The notes below the pieces were generated by a model. It saw nothing but the letters and a program-made list of their open reading frames with translations. It ran no database searches and was not told where the DNA came from. Shown piece by piece: positions 17,252 to 25,240 of a DNA stretch of 64,000 nucleotides. Source of the stretch: Roseomonas sp. (lineage in GTDB: Bacteria; Pseudomonadota; Alphaproteobacteria; Acetobacterales; Acetobacteraceae); assembly GCA_020249865.1 (NCBI GenBank), contig JADCEV010000012.1, forward strand, positions 1-64,000, given 5' to 3'. The stretch's first letter is position 1, and every line of letters starts with the position of its first letter. The position numbers and the translations under genes were made by a program.

Positions 17252-17280
17252 GCTTTACGGGGGGGGGCTGCCACTGTCAA
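17252..17280 (-). promoter_or_regulatory. Sigma-70-like promoter of the F0 operon with poly-C spacer
   Basis: On the minus strand a consensus -35 TTGACA (17280-17275) is followed after exactly 17 bases by TAAAGC (17257-17252), giving a leader of roughly 35 bases before the atpI GTG. The spacer contains nine consecutive Cs (Gs at 17259-17267 on the plus strand). Replication slippage there would alter the -35/-10 distance. Confidence 0.65.
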
Positions 17281-17351
17281 GCATGTGCGGCGCAGCAAAA
17301 GCCCATTTTCGTGGCCTGTTACAAGCATTATTCGCCCCCCCTGGACGCCCT

Positions 17352-17732
17352 TTAGCGCGGTGGCGCGGGTGGCCGTGGTGAAGCGGTGGCCGGGCGTGAT
17401 GCGGGGCGCGGTGCGGGGCGTGATGCCGTGCTCGGCCTTGGTGGTGGCGGGGGCGGCGGCGGGCGGCGGATGGCGAAGCGCTGCTTGGCCGGCGGCAGCG
17501 CGTTCCATTGGCGTAGGACTGCCTCCTCACTTGAGGTGTCATAGCCAAGCCGTCGCATTGCGTCCCGGGCGCGGCGCTTCTGGTCTTCACTCAGCCTATC
17601 CCAGGCGATGGGGCCGGGGGCGAAAACCTGCTCCGGCTCCTCCGCTGGGGGCGCGGCGGTCACGGGCGGGGATTGGTTCGGCTGGGCGCAGGCAGCCGGC
17701 AGCAGGGCCAGCAGGAAAAAACGGCGTTTCAT
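17352..17732 (-). CDS. Proline-rich putative lipoprotein of unknown function
   Basis: 126 residues. The N-terminus MKRRFFLLALLPAAC resembles a lipoprotein signal with Cys15, although proline at -3 is unusual. A central segment (about 40-85) looks like a short helical domain with SEDQKRRARDAMRRLGYD and WNALPPAKQRF. The last 40 residues are a Pro/Arg/Ala/Ser-rich tail beginning with eight prolines, probably disordered or wall-interacting. Its ATG overlaps the exonuclease III stop (ATGA), so it is the last gene of the 23057-17352 unit. I recognise no family. Confidence 0.7.
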   Translation of the reverse strand: MKRRFFLLALLPAACAQPNQSPPVTAAPPAEEPEQVFAPGPIAWDRLSEDQKRRARDAMRRLGYDTSSEEAVLRQWNALPPAKQRFAIRRPPPPPPPPRPSTASRPAPRPASRPATASPRPPAPPR

Positions 17733-18556
17733 GGCTGAAGCTCCACCAGCACGGGCACATGGTCAGAGGCTTGCGGCCAATCCCGCGCATCCTTCAGCAC
17801 CAGATGGCGCTTGAGGCCGCCCGCCAGATCATCACTGACCCAAACATGATCAAGCCGCCGGCCACGATCCGCCGCGCGCCAATCCCGCGCGCGATAGGAC
17901 CACCACGTGTAAAGCTTCTGATCTGCGGGCACAAAATGGCGCAAAGCATCATGCCAGCCCGCCGCCTTCTGCCAGCCCAAAAGCCCTTCAACCTCAATGG
18001 GTGTGTGGGACACCACATCCAATAATTGCTTATGGGACCAGACATCATGTTCCAGCGGGGCGATGTTCAAATCGCCCACCAGCACAGCGCGCCGCGCGCC
18101 TCGGCCCGCGAACCAGCGCGTGGCTTCGGCGACGAAATCAAGCTTGTGGCCGAATTTCGGATTGGCGGCGCGGTCCGGAATATCGCCGCCGGCGGGCACG
18201 TAAAAGTTGTGCAATTCAACCGGGCCGCCTGGTGCATCCAGCATCACGCCCATATGCCGGCAATCACCCTTGGCGCACCAATCGGGATCATCGGCGCGCA
18301 AGCTGATCGGCAAGCGCGATAACACCGCGACACCATTATAGCCCTTCATGCCGCGCACCAGCCGATGCGTGAAGCCAAGTGCGGCGATGCCTTCATGCGG
18401 AAACGCCTCATCCGGGCATTTGGTTTCCTGCAGGCAGATCACATCGGGGGCCAGATCAGTGACTAGGTTTTGCAGCAAGGGTAAGCGCAGCCGCACGCTA
18501 TTGATGTTCCAGGTCGCGATACGAAGAGCCTGCCGCGATGCGCCGCGTTTCGCCAT
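17729..18556 (-). CDS. xthA: Exodeoxyribonuclease III
   Basis: 275 residues from ATG 18556, preceded by AGGAAA; a GTG at 18574 overlapping the previous stop is the alternative. It is an AP endonuclease and 3'-5' exonuclease for base-excision repair. Endonuclease/exonuclease/phosphatase motifs: IATWNINSVRLR near 13, catalytic Glu44 in LQETKCPD, GDLNIAP near 155, RLDHVWVSDDL near 233 and the final SDHVPVLVEL. It is coupled to the asparagine-synthase-like gene upstream and to the proline-rich gene downstream, an odd companion for LPS genes. Confidence 0.93.
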   Translation of the reverse strand: MAKRGASRQALRIATWNINSVRLRLPLLQNLVTDLAPDVICLQETKCPDEAFPHEGIAALGFTHRLVRGMKGYNGVAVLSRLPISLRADDPDWCAKGDCRHMGVMLDAPGGPVELHNFYVPAGGDIPDRAANPKFGHKLDFVAEATRWFAGRGARRAVLVGDLNIAPLEHDVWSHKQLLDVVSHTPIEVEGLLGWQKAAGWHDALRHFVPADQKLYTWWSYRARDWRAADRGRRLDHVWVSDDLAGGLKRHLVLKDARDWPQASDHVPVLVELQP

Positions 18557-18570
18557 GGGTTTTCCTGTCG

Positions 18571-20328
18571 TCACTGCTGGGAAAGGGTTTCAAACACGTC
18601 GCCCGCGGGCGCCGCACCTTGGATATGGCGCCGATGCCAGAGCGCATAGAACAGCAAATGCCAGGCAGCGAAGCCCTCCCGCTTGCTGCCGGCCGCGCGA
18701 AACAGCGGCAGGATGCGATCCGGCTTGGCGATTTCCGCAACGCCCGGCTGGCGCGCCACCAAAGGCGCCAGCTTGTCCGCGACATCGGCAATCCAGGCAC
18801 CAACCGGCACGGTAAAGCCCTGCTTGGCGCGGAAGGGCTCGCTGGCCGGAAAGTTCTTCGCGAGCCATTGGCGGAGCAGATATTTGCCCCGCCCATCACG
18901 AATCTTGAGCTTGTCGGGCAGACGAAAGGCCGCGGCAGCCATGCCAGGGTCAAGAAAGGGTGTGCGGCCTTCCACGCCATGCGCCATCAGGCAGCGATCA
19001 AGCTTGATCAGCAAATCATGCGCGAGCCAATCGGCGCAGTCAGTTGCTTGCGCCACTTGCAACCGGGACCGCCCCGGCAGCGCGGCGGCGGCTTCGGCGG
19101 CGGCAATGCCGTCGCGCCAGCCCGTCAGCGATTCGCGCAGCACATCCAGCCGATCAAAGGCGCCATGGCCGCGCATGGTCTTGCCGCCCAGCCACCAGGG
19201 ACGCATCGCGGCGCGGTAGCGGCCATAGCCGCCAAACAACTCATCGCCGCCTTCGCCGGAAAGCACCACCTTCACTTCCTGCCGCGCGGCGCGCGCCAGG
19301 AACCAGGTGGGGATGATGGCGTAATCGGCAGCCGGATCATCCATGCAGGCGATGATTTCCGGCAAGTGGCGCCAAACCATATCGCGGGTGATGTCAACGC
19401 GCACATGCCGCGCGCCCGCAGCACGTGCCGCGGTTGCAGCGGCTTCGCGTTCATCGGCCGCACCGGCCACATCAAAGCCGGCCGTAAAGGCCAATACCGG
19501 CGCGGTATTGATGCGCGCCATGGCGGCCAGCACGGCCGCGGAATCCGTCCCGCCCGAGAGAAACATGCCATAAGGCACGTCGCTTCGCTGATGCAGGTCA
19601 ACGCTTTCCATCAGCGCGGCATCCAGCCGCGCGAGTGCCGCTTCTTCCGAGATGGCTTCCGGCCCTTCCACCGGCAAGGCAGCGCGGCGCGCGCGGGCGA
19701 TGATGCGGCCATCGGCGATGGTGATGGTCTCACCTGGCAAAACGCGGCTGATGCCCTGGAAGATCGTCTCTGGCCCGCTGGTGAATTGCAGTTGCAGCAA
19801 TTCATGCAAGGCAGGGCGATGCAGTTGCGGCGTGACCAACCCAGCAGCGACCAGCGCTTGCGGTTCGGAGGCAAAGGCGATGCCATCGGCGGTCTCGGCG
19901 ATATAGAGCGGCTTGATGCCGAAAGGGTCGCGTGCCAGCAACACCTGCCGCGCCGCGCGATCATGGATCGCAATGGCATACATGCCGCGCAGAAGCTCAG
20001 CGAAGCCTGCGCCATCGCGGCGATACAAATGCAAGGGCGGTTCGCAATCCGAAGCGGTGGCGGCAGGCAGCGCGTGATCGCTGCGCAATTCGCGGTAATT
20101 ATAGATCTCGCCGTTCGCGACCAAGGCGGCAGCGCCGGCGAAGAACGGTTGATCGCCTGTCGCAAGATCAATGATTGCAAGGCGGGCTTGGGCGAGAGCG
20201 ACATTGCCCGAAAGATGATGCCCCGCGCCATCCGGCCCGCGATGCGCCAACGCGCGCGTCAGCGCTTCCAGCACCGTGGCAGAAGGTGAAACACCAGCAC
20301 GGAGCGCAAGCCCTGCTATGCCGCACAT
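18571..20328 (-). CDS. asnB: Asparagine synthase (glutamine-hydrolysing)-like amidotransferase
   Basis: 585 residues. The N-terminal class II glutaminase begins MCGIAGL with nucleophile Cys2 and contains NGEIYNYREL. The C-terminal ATP-pyrophosphatase domain has SGGTDS near 256 and SGEGGDELFGGYGRY near 355. It uses glutamine ammonia to amidate a carboxylate via an acyl-adenylate. It may make asparagine, but it lies 4 bases after a GT4 gene in a glycosyltransferase operon, where AsnB homologues often amidate sugar acids of surface polysaccharides. That alternative is inference. Confidence 0.88.
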   Translation of the reverse strand: MCGIAGLALRAGVSPSATVLEALTRALAHRGPDGAGHHLSGNVALAQARLAIIDLATGDQPFFAGAAALVANGEIYNYRELRSDHALPAATASDCEPPLHLYRRDGAGFAELLRGMYAIAIHDRAARQVLLARDPFGIKPLYIAETADGIAFASEPQALVAAGLVTPQLHRPALHELLQLQFTSGPETIFQGISRVLPGETITIADGRIIARARRAALPVEGPEAISEEAALARLDAALMESVDLHQRSDVPYGMFLSGGTDSAAVLAAMARINTAPVLAFTAGFDVAGAADEREAAATAARAAGARHVRVDITRDMVWRHLPEIIACMDDPAADYAIIPTWFLARAARQEVKVVLSGEGGDELFGGYGRYRAAMRPWWLGGKTMRGHGAFDRLDVLRESLTGWRDGIAAAEAAAALPGRSRLQVAQATDCADWLAHDLLIKLDRCLMAHGVEGRTPFLDPGMAAAAFRLPDKLKIRDGRGKYLLRQWLAKNFPASEPFRAKQGFTVPVGAWIADVADKLAPLVARQPGVAEIAKPDRILPLFRAAGSKREGFAAWHLLFYALWHRRHIQGAAPAGDVFETLSQQ

Positions 20329-20332
20329 GGCG

Positions 20333-21361
20333 CTAGGCCCGTCCCGCCGGCTGAAGCTCCGCCAGCACGCGACGCCAGCGCGCGATCACGGGTGCCTCCG
20401 CGAAAGTGCTCACAAAATGCGTGCGCCCTGCCGTGGCAAGGGCAGCGGCACGTTCAGGGTTATCAGCCAGTGCTGCAATTGCCGCCGCAAGCGCCACCGC
20501 ATCTTCGCGCGGCACCAGCACGCCATCCTTGCCATTGGTGATCAATTCGCTCGGGCCTTGCGCGGCTGCGGCAATCACCGGCTTCGTCGCAGACCAGGCT
20601 TCCAGCACGATATTGCCAAGCGGTTCCTGGCGTGATGAGCAAATGAACATATCCGCTGCCGCCAGAAGCGCGCCAATATCGCGCCGCCAGCCGAGAAAAC
20701 TCACACGCTCCGTGATGCCAAGCTCAGCTGCCAAGGCGCGCAAGGCAGCTTCTTCCGGTCCTGCACCTGCCAGATATACATGCCCGCGCGGCAGTAGCGC
20801 GATTGCGCGCAGCAGCACATCAAAGCCCTTATTCGGATGCAGCCGCCCCATCGCCAAAAGCCGAGGCGCGCTACTGGCGGCGGGCAACTCGGCGGGCGCG
20901 CTGCCCGCAAACTCCTCAACAAAATTGGGCAAATAATGCACGCGCGCTGCCGGCCAGGGGGCGGCGGTGATCATGCGCACCAGATCATGCGTATTGGCAA
21001 CCAGATGATCGCAATGGCGGAAATACTTCACATCATAATAGCCGCCGAAACGCCCCACCAAGACCCAAGGCCCTTGTGGCGTGAAGCGCGCGGCGCGCTG
21101 CATCCAGGCCATGACCAGATCGGGTTTGAAATCCTGCAAGGCGCGCCGCACACGCGGCTTGGTGAACAAATCAAGCGCACCGCCAAAGGCCAATTCCACC
21201 GGCTGCAAACCGGCTTCGCGCAGGCGTTCGGCACGCCCAGCATCACGCCGGATAATGGGCAGCACGATATCCCCCGCGTGATGCAGGGCAATCGTGGCGC
21301 GCTCAAAAAAAGCCTCTGCCCCACCAATCGGCGCGCCGGCCATGACCTGCGCAATCCTCAT
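20333..21361 (-). CDS. Glycosyltransferase family 4 protein
   Basis: 342 residues from ATG 21361, which overlaps the GT2 stop; a longer in-frame start at 21457 was rejected. GT-B fold: AGAPIGGAEAFFERA at the N-terminus (donor/acceptor glycine loop), LLAMGRLHPNKGFDVLLRA opening the C-terminal domain, and the nucleotide-sugar E-x7-E type region SRQEPLGNIVLEAWS. It transfers a sugar to a growing LPS or exopolysaccharide chain in the cytoplasm. Specificity cannot be assigned. It is followed 4 bases later by the amidotransferase gene. Confidence 0.88.
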   Translation of the reverse strand: MRIAQVMAGAPIGGAEAFFERATIALHHAGDIVLPIIRRDAGRAERLREAGLQPVELAFGGALDLFTKPRVRRALQDFKPDLVMAWMQRAARFTPQGPWVLVGRFGGYYDVKYFRHCDHLVANTHDLVRMITAAPWPAARVHYLPNFVEEFAGSAPAELPAASSAPRLLAMGRLHPNKGFDVLLRAIALLPRGHVYLAGAGPEEAALRALAAELGITERVSFLGWRRDIGALLAAADMFICSSRQEPLGNIVLEAWSATKPVIAAAAQGPSELITNGKDGVLVPREDAVALAAAIAALADNPERAAALATAGRTHFVSTFAEAPVIARWRRVLAELQPAGRA

Positions 21362-22137
21362 GGCTTCCGCCCGCCATGGCGTTCCGGTTCCAACCGCGCC
21401 TTCAGATAGGACAGCAACGGAAAAGCACCGGTGCAAAACGCCAGCAGCACACCCCAAGCACCTTCGCGATAGCCCTTGCGCGAGACATAGGATTTGAAGG
21501 CGCGGCTGACAAAGCGGCGCAGGTTGGCGCGCAGCGTGCCGATATCGCCGGACGCGATCAGATCAGCCGCCTTGGCCGAGGAATATTTATCCAACCGCCG
21601 CAGCATGTCGGAAATATCGCGATCCACCAGATGCACCAGCGCGCCGGTTTTGATCGGCGGGCCTTGCTTGCCCACCCAATCCAGCCCCGGATGTACGCGC
21701 TGCGCGCGCCAGCGTTTCGCGCCGCGCTGAAACAGCCGGGGGACCGAGGTGGTGCCGAAACTCCCCGCCCAACCATGCCGCAGCAGCCGATCACCCACGT
21801 AATTATCCACCGGCACCTGATGCCAGGCGAAGCTGCTCGTTGCGATCACACGGCGGATTTCAGCGGCCAAAGCGCCATCCACGCGTTCATCCGCATCCAA
21901 TTCCAGAATCCAATCGCCGGTGCAGGCGGCGATGCCGGCATTGCGCCGATCACCTTCCAATTCCCAAGCGCCTTCCAGCACGAGGGCGCCCGCTGCGCGG
22001 GCAAGTGCGGCGCTGGCATCCCTGGTGCGATCCAGCACCACCACAATCTCATCGGCGAAAGCGGCCGAGGCCAGGCAATCGGGCAGTCGCGCTTCCTCAT
22101 TCCGCGCGACGATCAGGATGGAGAGTTTTGGGGTCAT
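21358..22137 (-). CDS. Glycosyltransferase family 2 protein (LPS core WaaE/KdtX-like)
   Basis: 259 residues. GT-A fold: LSILIVARNEEARLPDCLAS at 4-23, DEIVVVLDRTRDAS, and the metal-binding acidic motif ILELDADERV near 97. The DADERV form and the later WHQVPVDNYVGDRLLRHGW segment resemble LPS core beta-glucosyltransferases of the WaaE/KdtX group. It overlaps both neighbours by ATGA (GT9 upstream, GT4 downstream), so the three transferases are co-translated. Confidence 0.87.
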   Translation of the reverse strand: MTPKLSILIVARNEEARLPDCLASAAFADEIVVVLDRTRDASAALARAAGALVLEGAWELEGDRRNAGIAACTGDWILELDADERVDGALAAEIRRVIATSSFAWHQVPVDNYVGDRLLRHGWAGSFGTTSVPRLFQRGAKRWRAQRVHPGLDWVGKQGPPIKTGALVHLVDRDISDMLRRLDKYSSAKAADLIASGDIGTLRANLRRFVSRAFKSYVSRKGYREGAWGVLLAFCTGAFPLLSYLKARLEPERHGGRKP

Positions 22138-23057
22138 GCCGGCACCCGCGCGGCTTGGCCAAGCAGGGCCTCGGCGGCGTCCAGAACGCGCGCCACCGGC
22201 AAATCTTCCATCGCGCCTTGGCCGGGTGGGCCATCGGCCAGCACGGCCTGCGCCTTGGGGCCGGCCGGGCCATATTCATCCGACGGGGTCGGGCCAAACA
22301 GGCCAAGTGTGGGCGCGCCAGCGGCGGCGGCCAGATGCATCAGGCCGGAATCATTGCCGATGAACATCGCGGCGCGCGCCAACACTGCCGCCACTTCGGG
22401 CAGCTCAAGCTTGCCCACCAGATCCAGCGCCTGGGGCAAGGCGGTCAGAACCGGGGTTGCCATGCTGCGTTCCTGATCCCCCGGCCCGCCCAGAATGGCA
22501 ATCCCCGCGCCGGGGAAAGCCCCGTCAGGCGCAGTCAGCCGCAAGGCGAGTTCGGCGAAGTGCTCCGCCGGCCAAACCTTACGGTGCCAATTCGCCGTCG
22601 GCCCGAGCACCAGCCAAGGCTGTCCTTCCGGCAGTAGCGCGGCAGCGCGGGCGTTATCCTCTGGCGCGGTCCAAATCACCGGCAGCGGCGGGGGGGTCAC
22701 GCCTAAAAGTGCGGCCAGATGCGTCAGCCGATGGCCGGGCCGCCGCCCGCCCTGGATCACCCGGCGTTCCCGCGCCCAGAGCAGCCAGGCAATCGCCGAG
22801 GCGCGCAAATCCACCACCAAATCCCAGCGCGTGAAGGCCACGGCACCCCAAATTTCCAGCCAATGCAGCGAATAGCGGCGCTTTTCCACGGTAATCAGGC
22901 GCTCAAGCTGCGGCATGCGGCGGAACACGCCCTCCGCCACCCGCCCGCAAACAATAGTGAAGCGCGCTTCCGGATGCGCCCGCATCAGGTGATCAAGCAG
23001 GCCTGTGGACAGCACCGCATCGCCAATGCGGGTGGAGGAGATGAAAAGAATGCGCAC
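22134..23057 (-). CDS. Glycosyltransferase family 9 protein (heptosyltransferase-like)
   Basis: 307 residues. Begins MRILFISSTRIGDAVLST, the classic ADP-heptose transferase N-terminus. The C-terminal domain has LGPTANWHRKVWPAEHFAEL near 165-184, ILGGPGDQER and FIGNDSGLMHLAAAAGAPTLGLFG, together typical of GT9. It would add a heptose or related sugar to lipid A-Kdo at the inner membrane. It is the first gene of the minus-strand unit, divergent from ygfZ with 72 bases between. No clear promoter was recognised in that gap. Confidence 0.88.
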   Translation of the reverse strand: MRILFISSTRIGDAVLSTGLLDHLMRAHPEARFTIVCGRVAEGVFRRMPQLERLITVEKRRYSLHWLEIWGAVAFTRWDLVVDLRASAIAWLLWARERRVIQGGRRPGHRLTHLAALLGVTPPPLPVIWTAPEDNARAAALLPEGQPWLVLGPTANWHRKVWPAEHFAELALRLTAPDGAFPGAGIAILGGPGDQERSMATPVLTALPQALDLVGKLELPEVAAVLARAAMFIGNDSGLMHLAAAAGAPTLGLFGPTPSDEYGPAGPKAQAVLADGPPGQGAMEDLPVARVLDAAEALLGQAARVPA

Positions 23058-23129
23058 CCGGCGCCCTTACCACTTCCCGCGCCCGAGGGGGAGGTTGCAG
23101 CCGCGCCCTGGCCGACACAGGTTTAGGGC

Positions 23130-23951
23130 ATGAAACTCGCAGCCTTGCCGGACCGCGCCGTTCTGGAAATCTCGGGGGAGGACCGTGTCGCCTTCCTGCA
23201 GGGGTTGATTTCCAATGATGTGACCAAGGCACGGGTGGATCAGGCGGTCTGGGCCGCGCTGCTGACGCCGCAGGGCAAGTGGCTTGCTGATTTCTTTGTC
23301 ATCGCAACGAATGATGCGCTGCTGCTGGATGTGGAAGCGGCGCAGCTTGCCATGCTGATCACGCGCCTGAGCCGCTTCAAGCTACGCGCCAAGGTGGCTT
23401 TGCGCGATGCCTCGGCGGAGTGGCGCGTGCATGCGGCTTGGGGGGAAGGGGTACCCCCTGATGGGCTGGCGGCGCGCGATCCGCGCCTGCCCGAGGCTGG
23501 CTGGCGGGTGCTGGCGGGTACAATCCTGCCCACCAATGCCAGCACCGCGGATTACGCGGCGCATCGCCTTGCCCTTGGCCTGCCCGACGGGTCCAAGGAT
23601 ATGGAAGCCGAGAAATCCGTGCTGCTGGAAGGCGGCTTTGACGAACTCAACGGCATTTCCTGGACCAAGGGCTGCTATATGGGCCAGGAACTCACGGCGC
23701 GGACGCGCTATCGGGGGTTGCTCAAACGCCGGCTGGTGCCGGTGGTGATTGACGGCCCCGCGCCCGGGCGCGGCACCCCTGTTGTGACAGCGGATGGCGC
23801 TGAAGCCGGGGAAATGCGCTCCAGCCAGGGCGCGCAGGGCTTGGCGCTGCTCCGGTTGGAATGGCTGGATAAGGGGGGGCTTTCGGCAGGCGGGGCGCGC
23901 CTGACGCCGCAACCGCCCCCCTGGATGAAGCTGCCGGAGGATAAGCCATGA
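23130..23951 (+). CDS. ygfZ: Tetrahydrofolate-dependent Fe-S maintenance protein YgfZ
   Basis: 273 residues. GcvT-like fold with the diagnostic motif KGCYMGQE around Cys182 and TARTRYRG after it. N-terminal DRVAFLQGLISNDVTKA is also typical. YgfZ (mitochondrial IBA57) uses folate to support assembly or repair of certain 4Fe-4S enzymes; class I fumarase in this window would be a plausible client, by inference. It ends in an ATGA overlap with a small membrane methyltransferase gene. Confidence 0.92.
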   Translation: MKLAALPDRAVLEISGEDRVAFLQGLISNDVTKARVDQAVWAALLTPQGKWLADFFVIATNDALLLDVEAAQLAMLITRLSRFKLRAKVALRDASAEWRVHAAWGEGVPPDGLAARDPRLPEAGWRVLAGTILPTNASTADYAAHRLALGLPDGSKDMEAEKSVLLEGGFDELNGISWTKGCYMGQELTARTRYRGLLKRRLVPVVIDGPAPGRGTPVVTADGAEAGEMRSSQGAQGLALLRLEWLDKGGLSAGGARLTPQPPPWMKLPEDKP

Positions 23952-24409
23952 CCGAAGCTGATCACGGCCCCGGCGTGCGCCTGCCGCCGCCCGTACTCGT
24001 AGGGGGCGTGCTGGCGGTGGCCTGGTTCGCGCATCTTTTTTTTCCGGTGCTGCTCGGCCCGCCTTTGCCCGATTACGGCGTGCTGGTGATTTTTCTGGGC
24101 GTGGCGCTGATCGGCTGGGCGCTGCTGGCGCTGGTGCAGGCCGGCAACGACCCAAGGCCGGATCGGCCGGATGCCGAATTGGTCACGGCAGGGCCGTTCC
24201 GCTTCAGCCGCAACCCGATCTATCTCGGCTTTCTGGTGGTGGTGCTGGGCTTTGCGCTGCGCTGGGGTGATCTTTGGGGTTGGCTTGCCTTGCTCGCCTG
24301 CCATTTGGCGCTGGATCGGCTGGTGGTGGCGAAGGAAGAAGCCTACCTCAGCACGCGCTTCGGCGCGGCTTACGAAGGCTATCGCAAGCGCGTCCGGCGC
24401 TGGGTTTAA
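23948..24409 (+). CDS. Isoprenylcysteine carboxyl methyltransferase-like membrane protein
   Basis: 153 residues with about four hydrophobic segments. The C-terminal half has VTAGPFRFSRNPIYLGFLVV near 76-95 and a final EEAYLSTRFGAAYEGYRKRVRRW, the SAM-binding features of the ICMT/PEMT family. The substrate in bacteria is not defined. It is coupled to ygfZ. Its stop TAA and the convergent rsmA stop interlock within TTTAA at 24405-24409, so there is no room for a terminator. Confidence 0.85.
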   Translation: MTEADHGPGVRLPPPVLVGGVLAVAWFAHLFFPVLLGPPLPDYGVLVIFLGVALIGWALLALVQAGNDPRPDRPDAELVTAGPFRFSRNPIYLGFLVVVLGFALRWGDLWGWLALLACHLALDRLVVAKEEAYLSTRFGAAYEGYRKRVRRWV

Positions 24410-25236
24410 CCCCGGCCCGCCAAGCCGCGCGCCAACCGGTCGAATTCGGCGACGGTCAGGGTTTCCCCGCGCCGATCCCCGGCGATGCCGGCCTCGTCCA
24501 ATAGCGCTTCAGCATTGCCGAGCGTCTTCAACGCCCCACGCAGCATTTTGCGCCTTTGCCCGAAGGCGGCGCCGGTGAGTTTTTCCATGGCGGCGAATAG
24601 CGCGGGTGGCGGGTCTTCCGCATGGGGCACAAAACCGACCACAGCAGACCAGATCTTGGGCGGCGGGCTGAAGGCACCCGGCGGCAGGCGCAGCAGCAAA
24701 TCGCAGCGGCAGCGCCATTGTGCGAGTACCGCCAGCCGGCCATAGGCGGGTGTTGCGGGGGCGGCGGTGATGCGTTCCGCCACTTCAAGCTGGAACATGA
24801 GCGTCATGCCCTCCAGCGCTGCGGCGCTGCGGAGCCAGCGCACCAGCAAGGGGCTCGCGACATTATAGGGCAGGTTGGCGATGATGCGCCGCGGCGCGGG
24901 CAAAGCCTCGGCCGGGTCAACGCCAAGCGCATCGGCTTCCAGCACGCGAAGCCGTGTGGGATAGGCTGACACCAATTCCTGCAGTGCGACCACGGCACGC
25001 GCATCAAGTTCCACTGCCAAGACCGATGCGGCAGGGCTTGCCAATAGCGCGCGCGTCAGCCCGCCGGGCCCTGGCCCCACTTCCAGCACATGCCGTCCTG
25101 CAAGATCACCCGCCAAGGATGCAATCCGCGCACAGATACTGGGATCAAGCAGGAAATGCTGGCCAAGCGCCTTGCGCGCATCAAGCCCATGCCGCGCGAT
25201 AGTCTCGCTCAGGCTGGGTAGTGCAATTTTGGTCAC
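24406..25236 (-). CDS. rsmA: 16S rRNA (adenine1518/1519-N6)-dimethyltransferase
   Basis: 276 residues from GTG 25236, 4 bases after the surA stop; the in-frame extension to 25395 lies inside surA and was rejected. Motifs: ARKALGQHFLLDPSI near 18-32, SAM-binding EVGPGPGGLTRALL near 53, and catalytic NLPYNVASPLLVRWL near 117. It dimethylates two adenines in the 3' hairpin of 16S rRNA late in 30S assembly. In many proteobacteria pdxA separates surA and rsmA; here it is absent. Confidence 0.94.
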   Translation of the reverse strand: MTKIALPSLSETIARHGLDARKALGQHFLLDPSICARIASLAGDLAGRHVLEVGPGPGGLTRALLASPAASVLAVELDARAVVALQELVSAYPTRLRVLEADALGVDPAEALPAPRRIIANLPYNVASPLLVRWLRSAAALEGMTLMFQLEVAERITAAPATPAYGRLAVLAQWRCRCDLLLRLPPGAFSPPPKIWSAVVGFVPHAEDPPPALFAAMEKLTGAAFGQRRKMLRGALKTLGNAEALLDEAGIAGDRRGETLTVAEFDRLARGLAGRG

Positions 25237-25240
25237 GCCT

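Noticed and set aside
18538-20289. 583-residue plus-strand open frame opposite asnB
   Set aside because: Antisense shadow of a gene with clear catalytic motifs; no start signal or recognisable domain.
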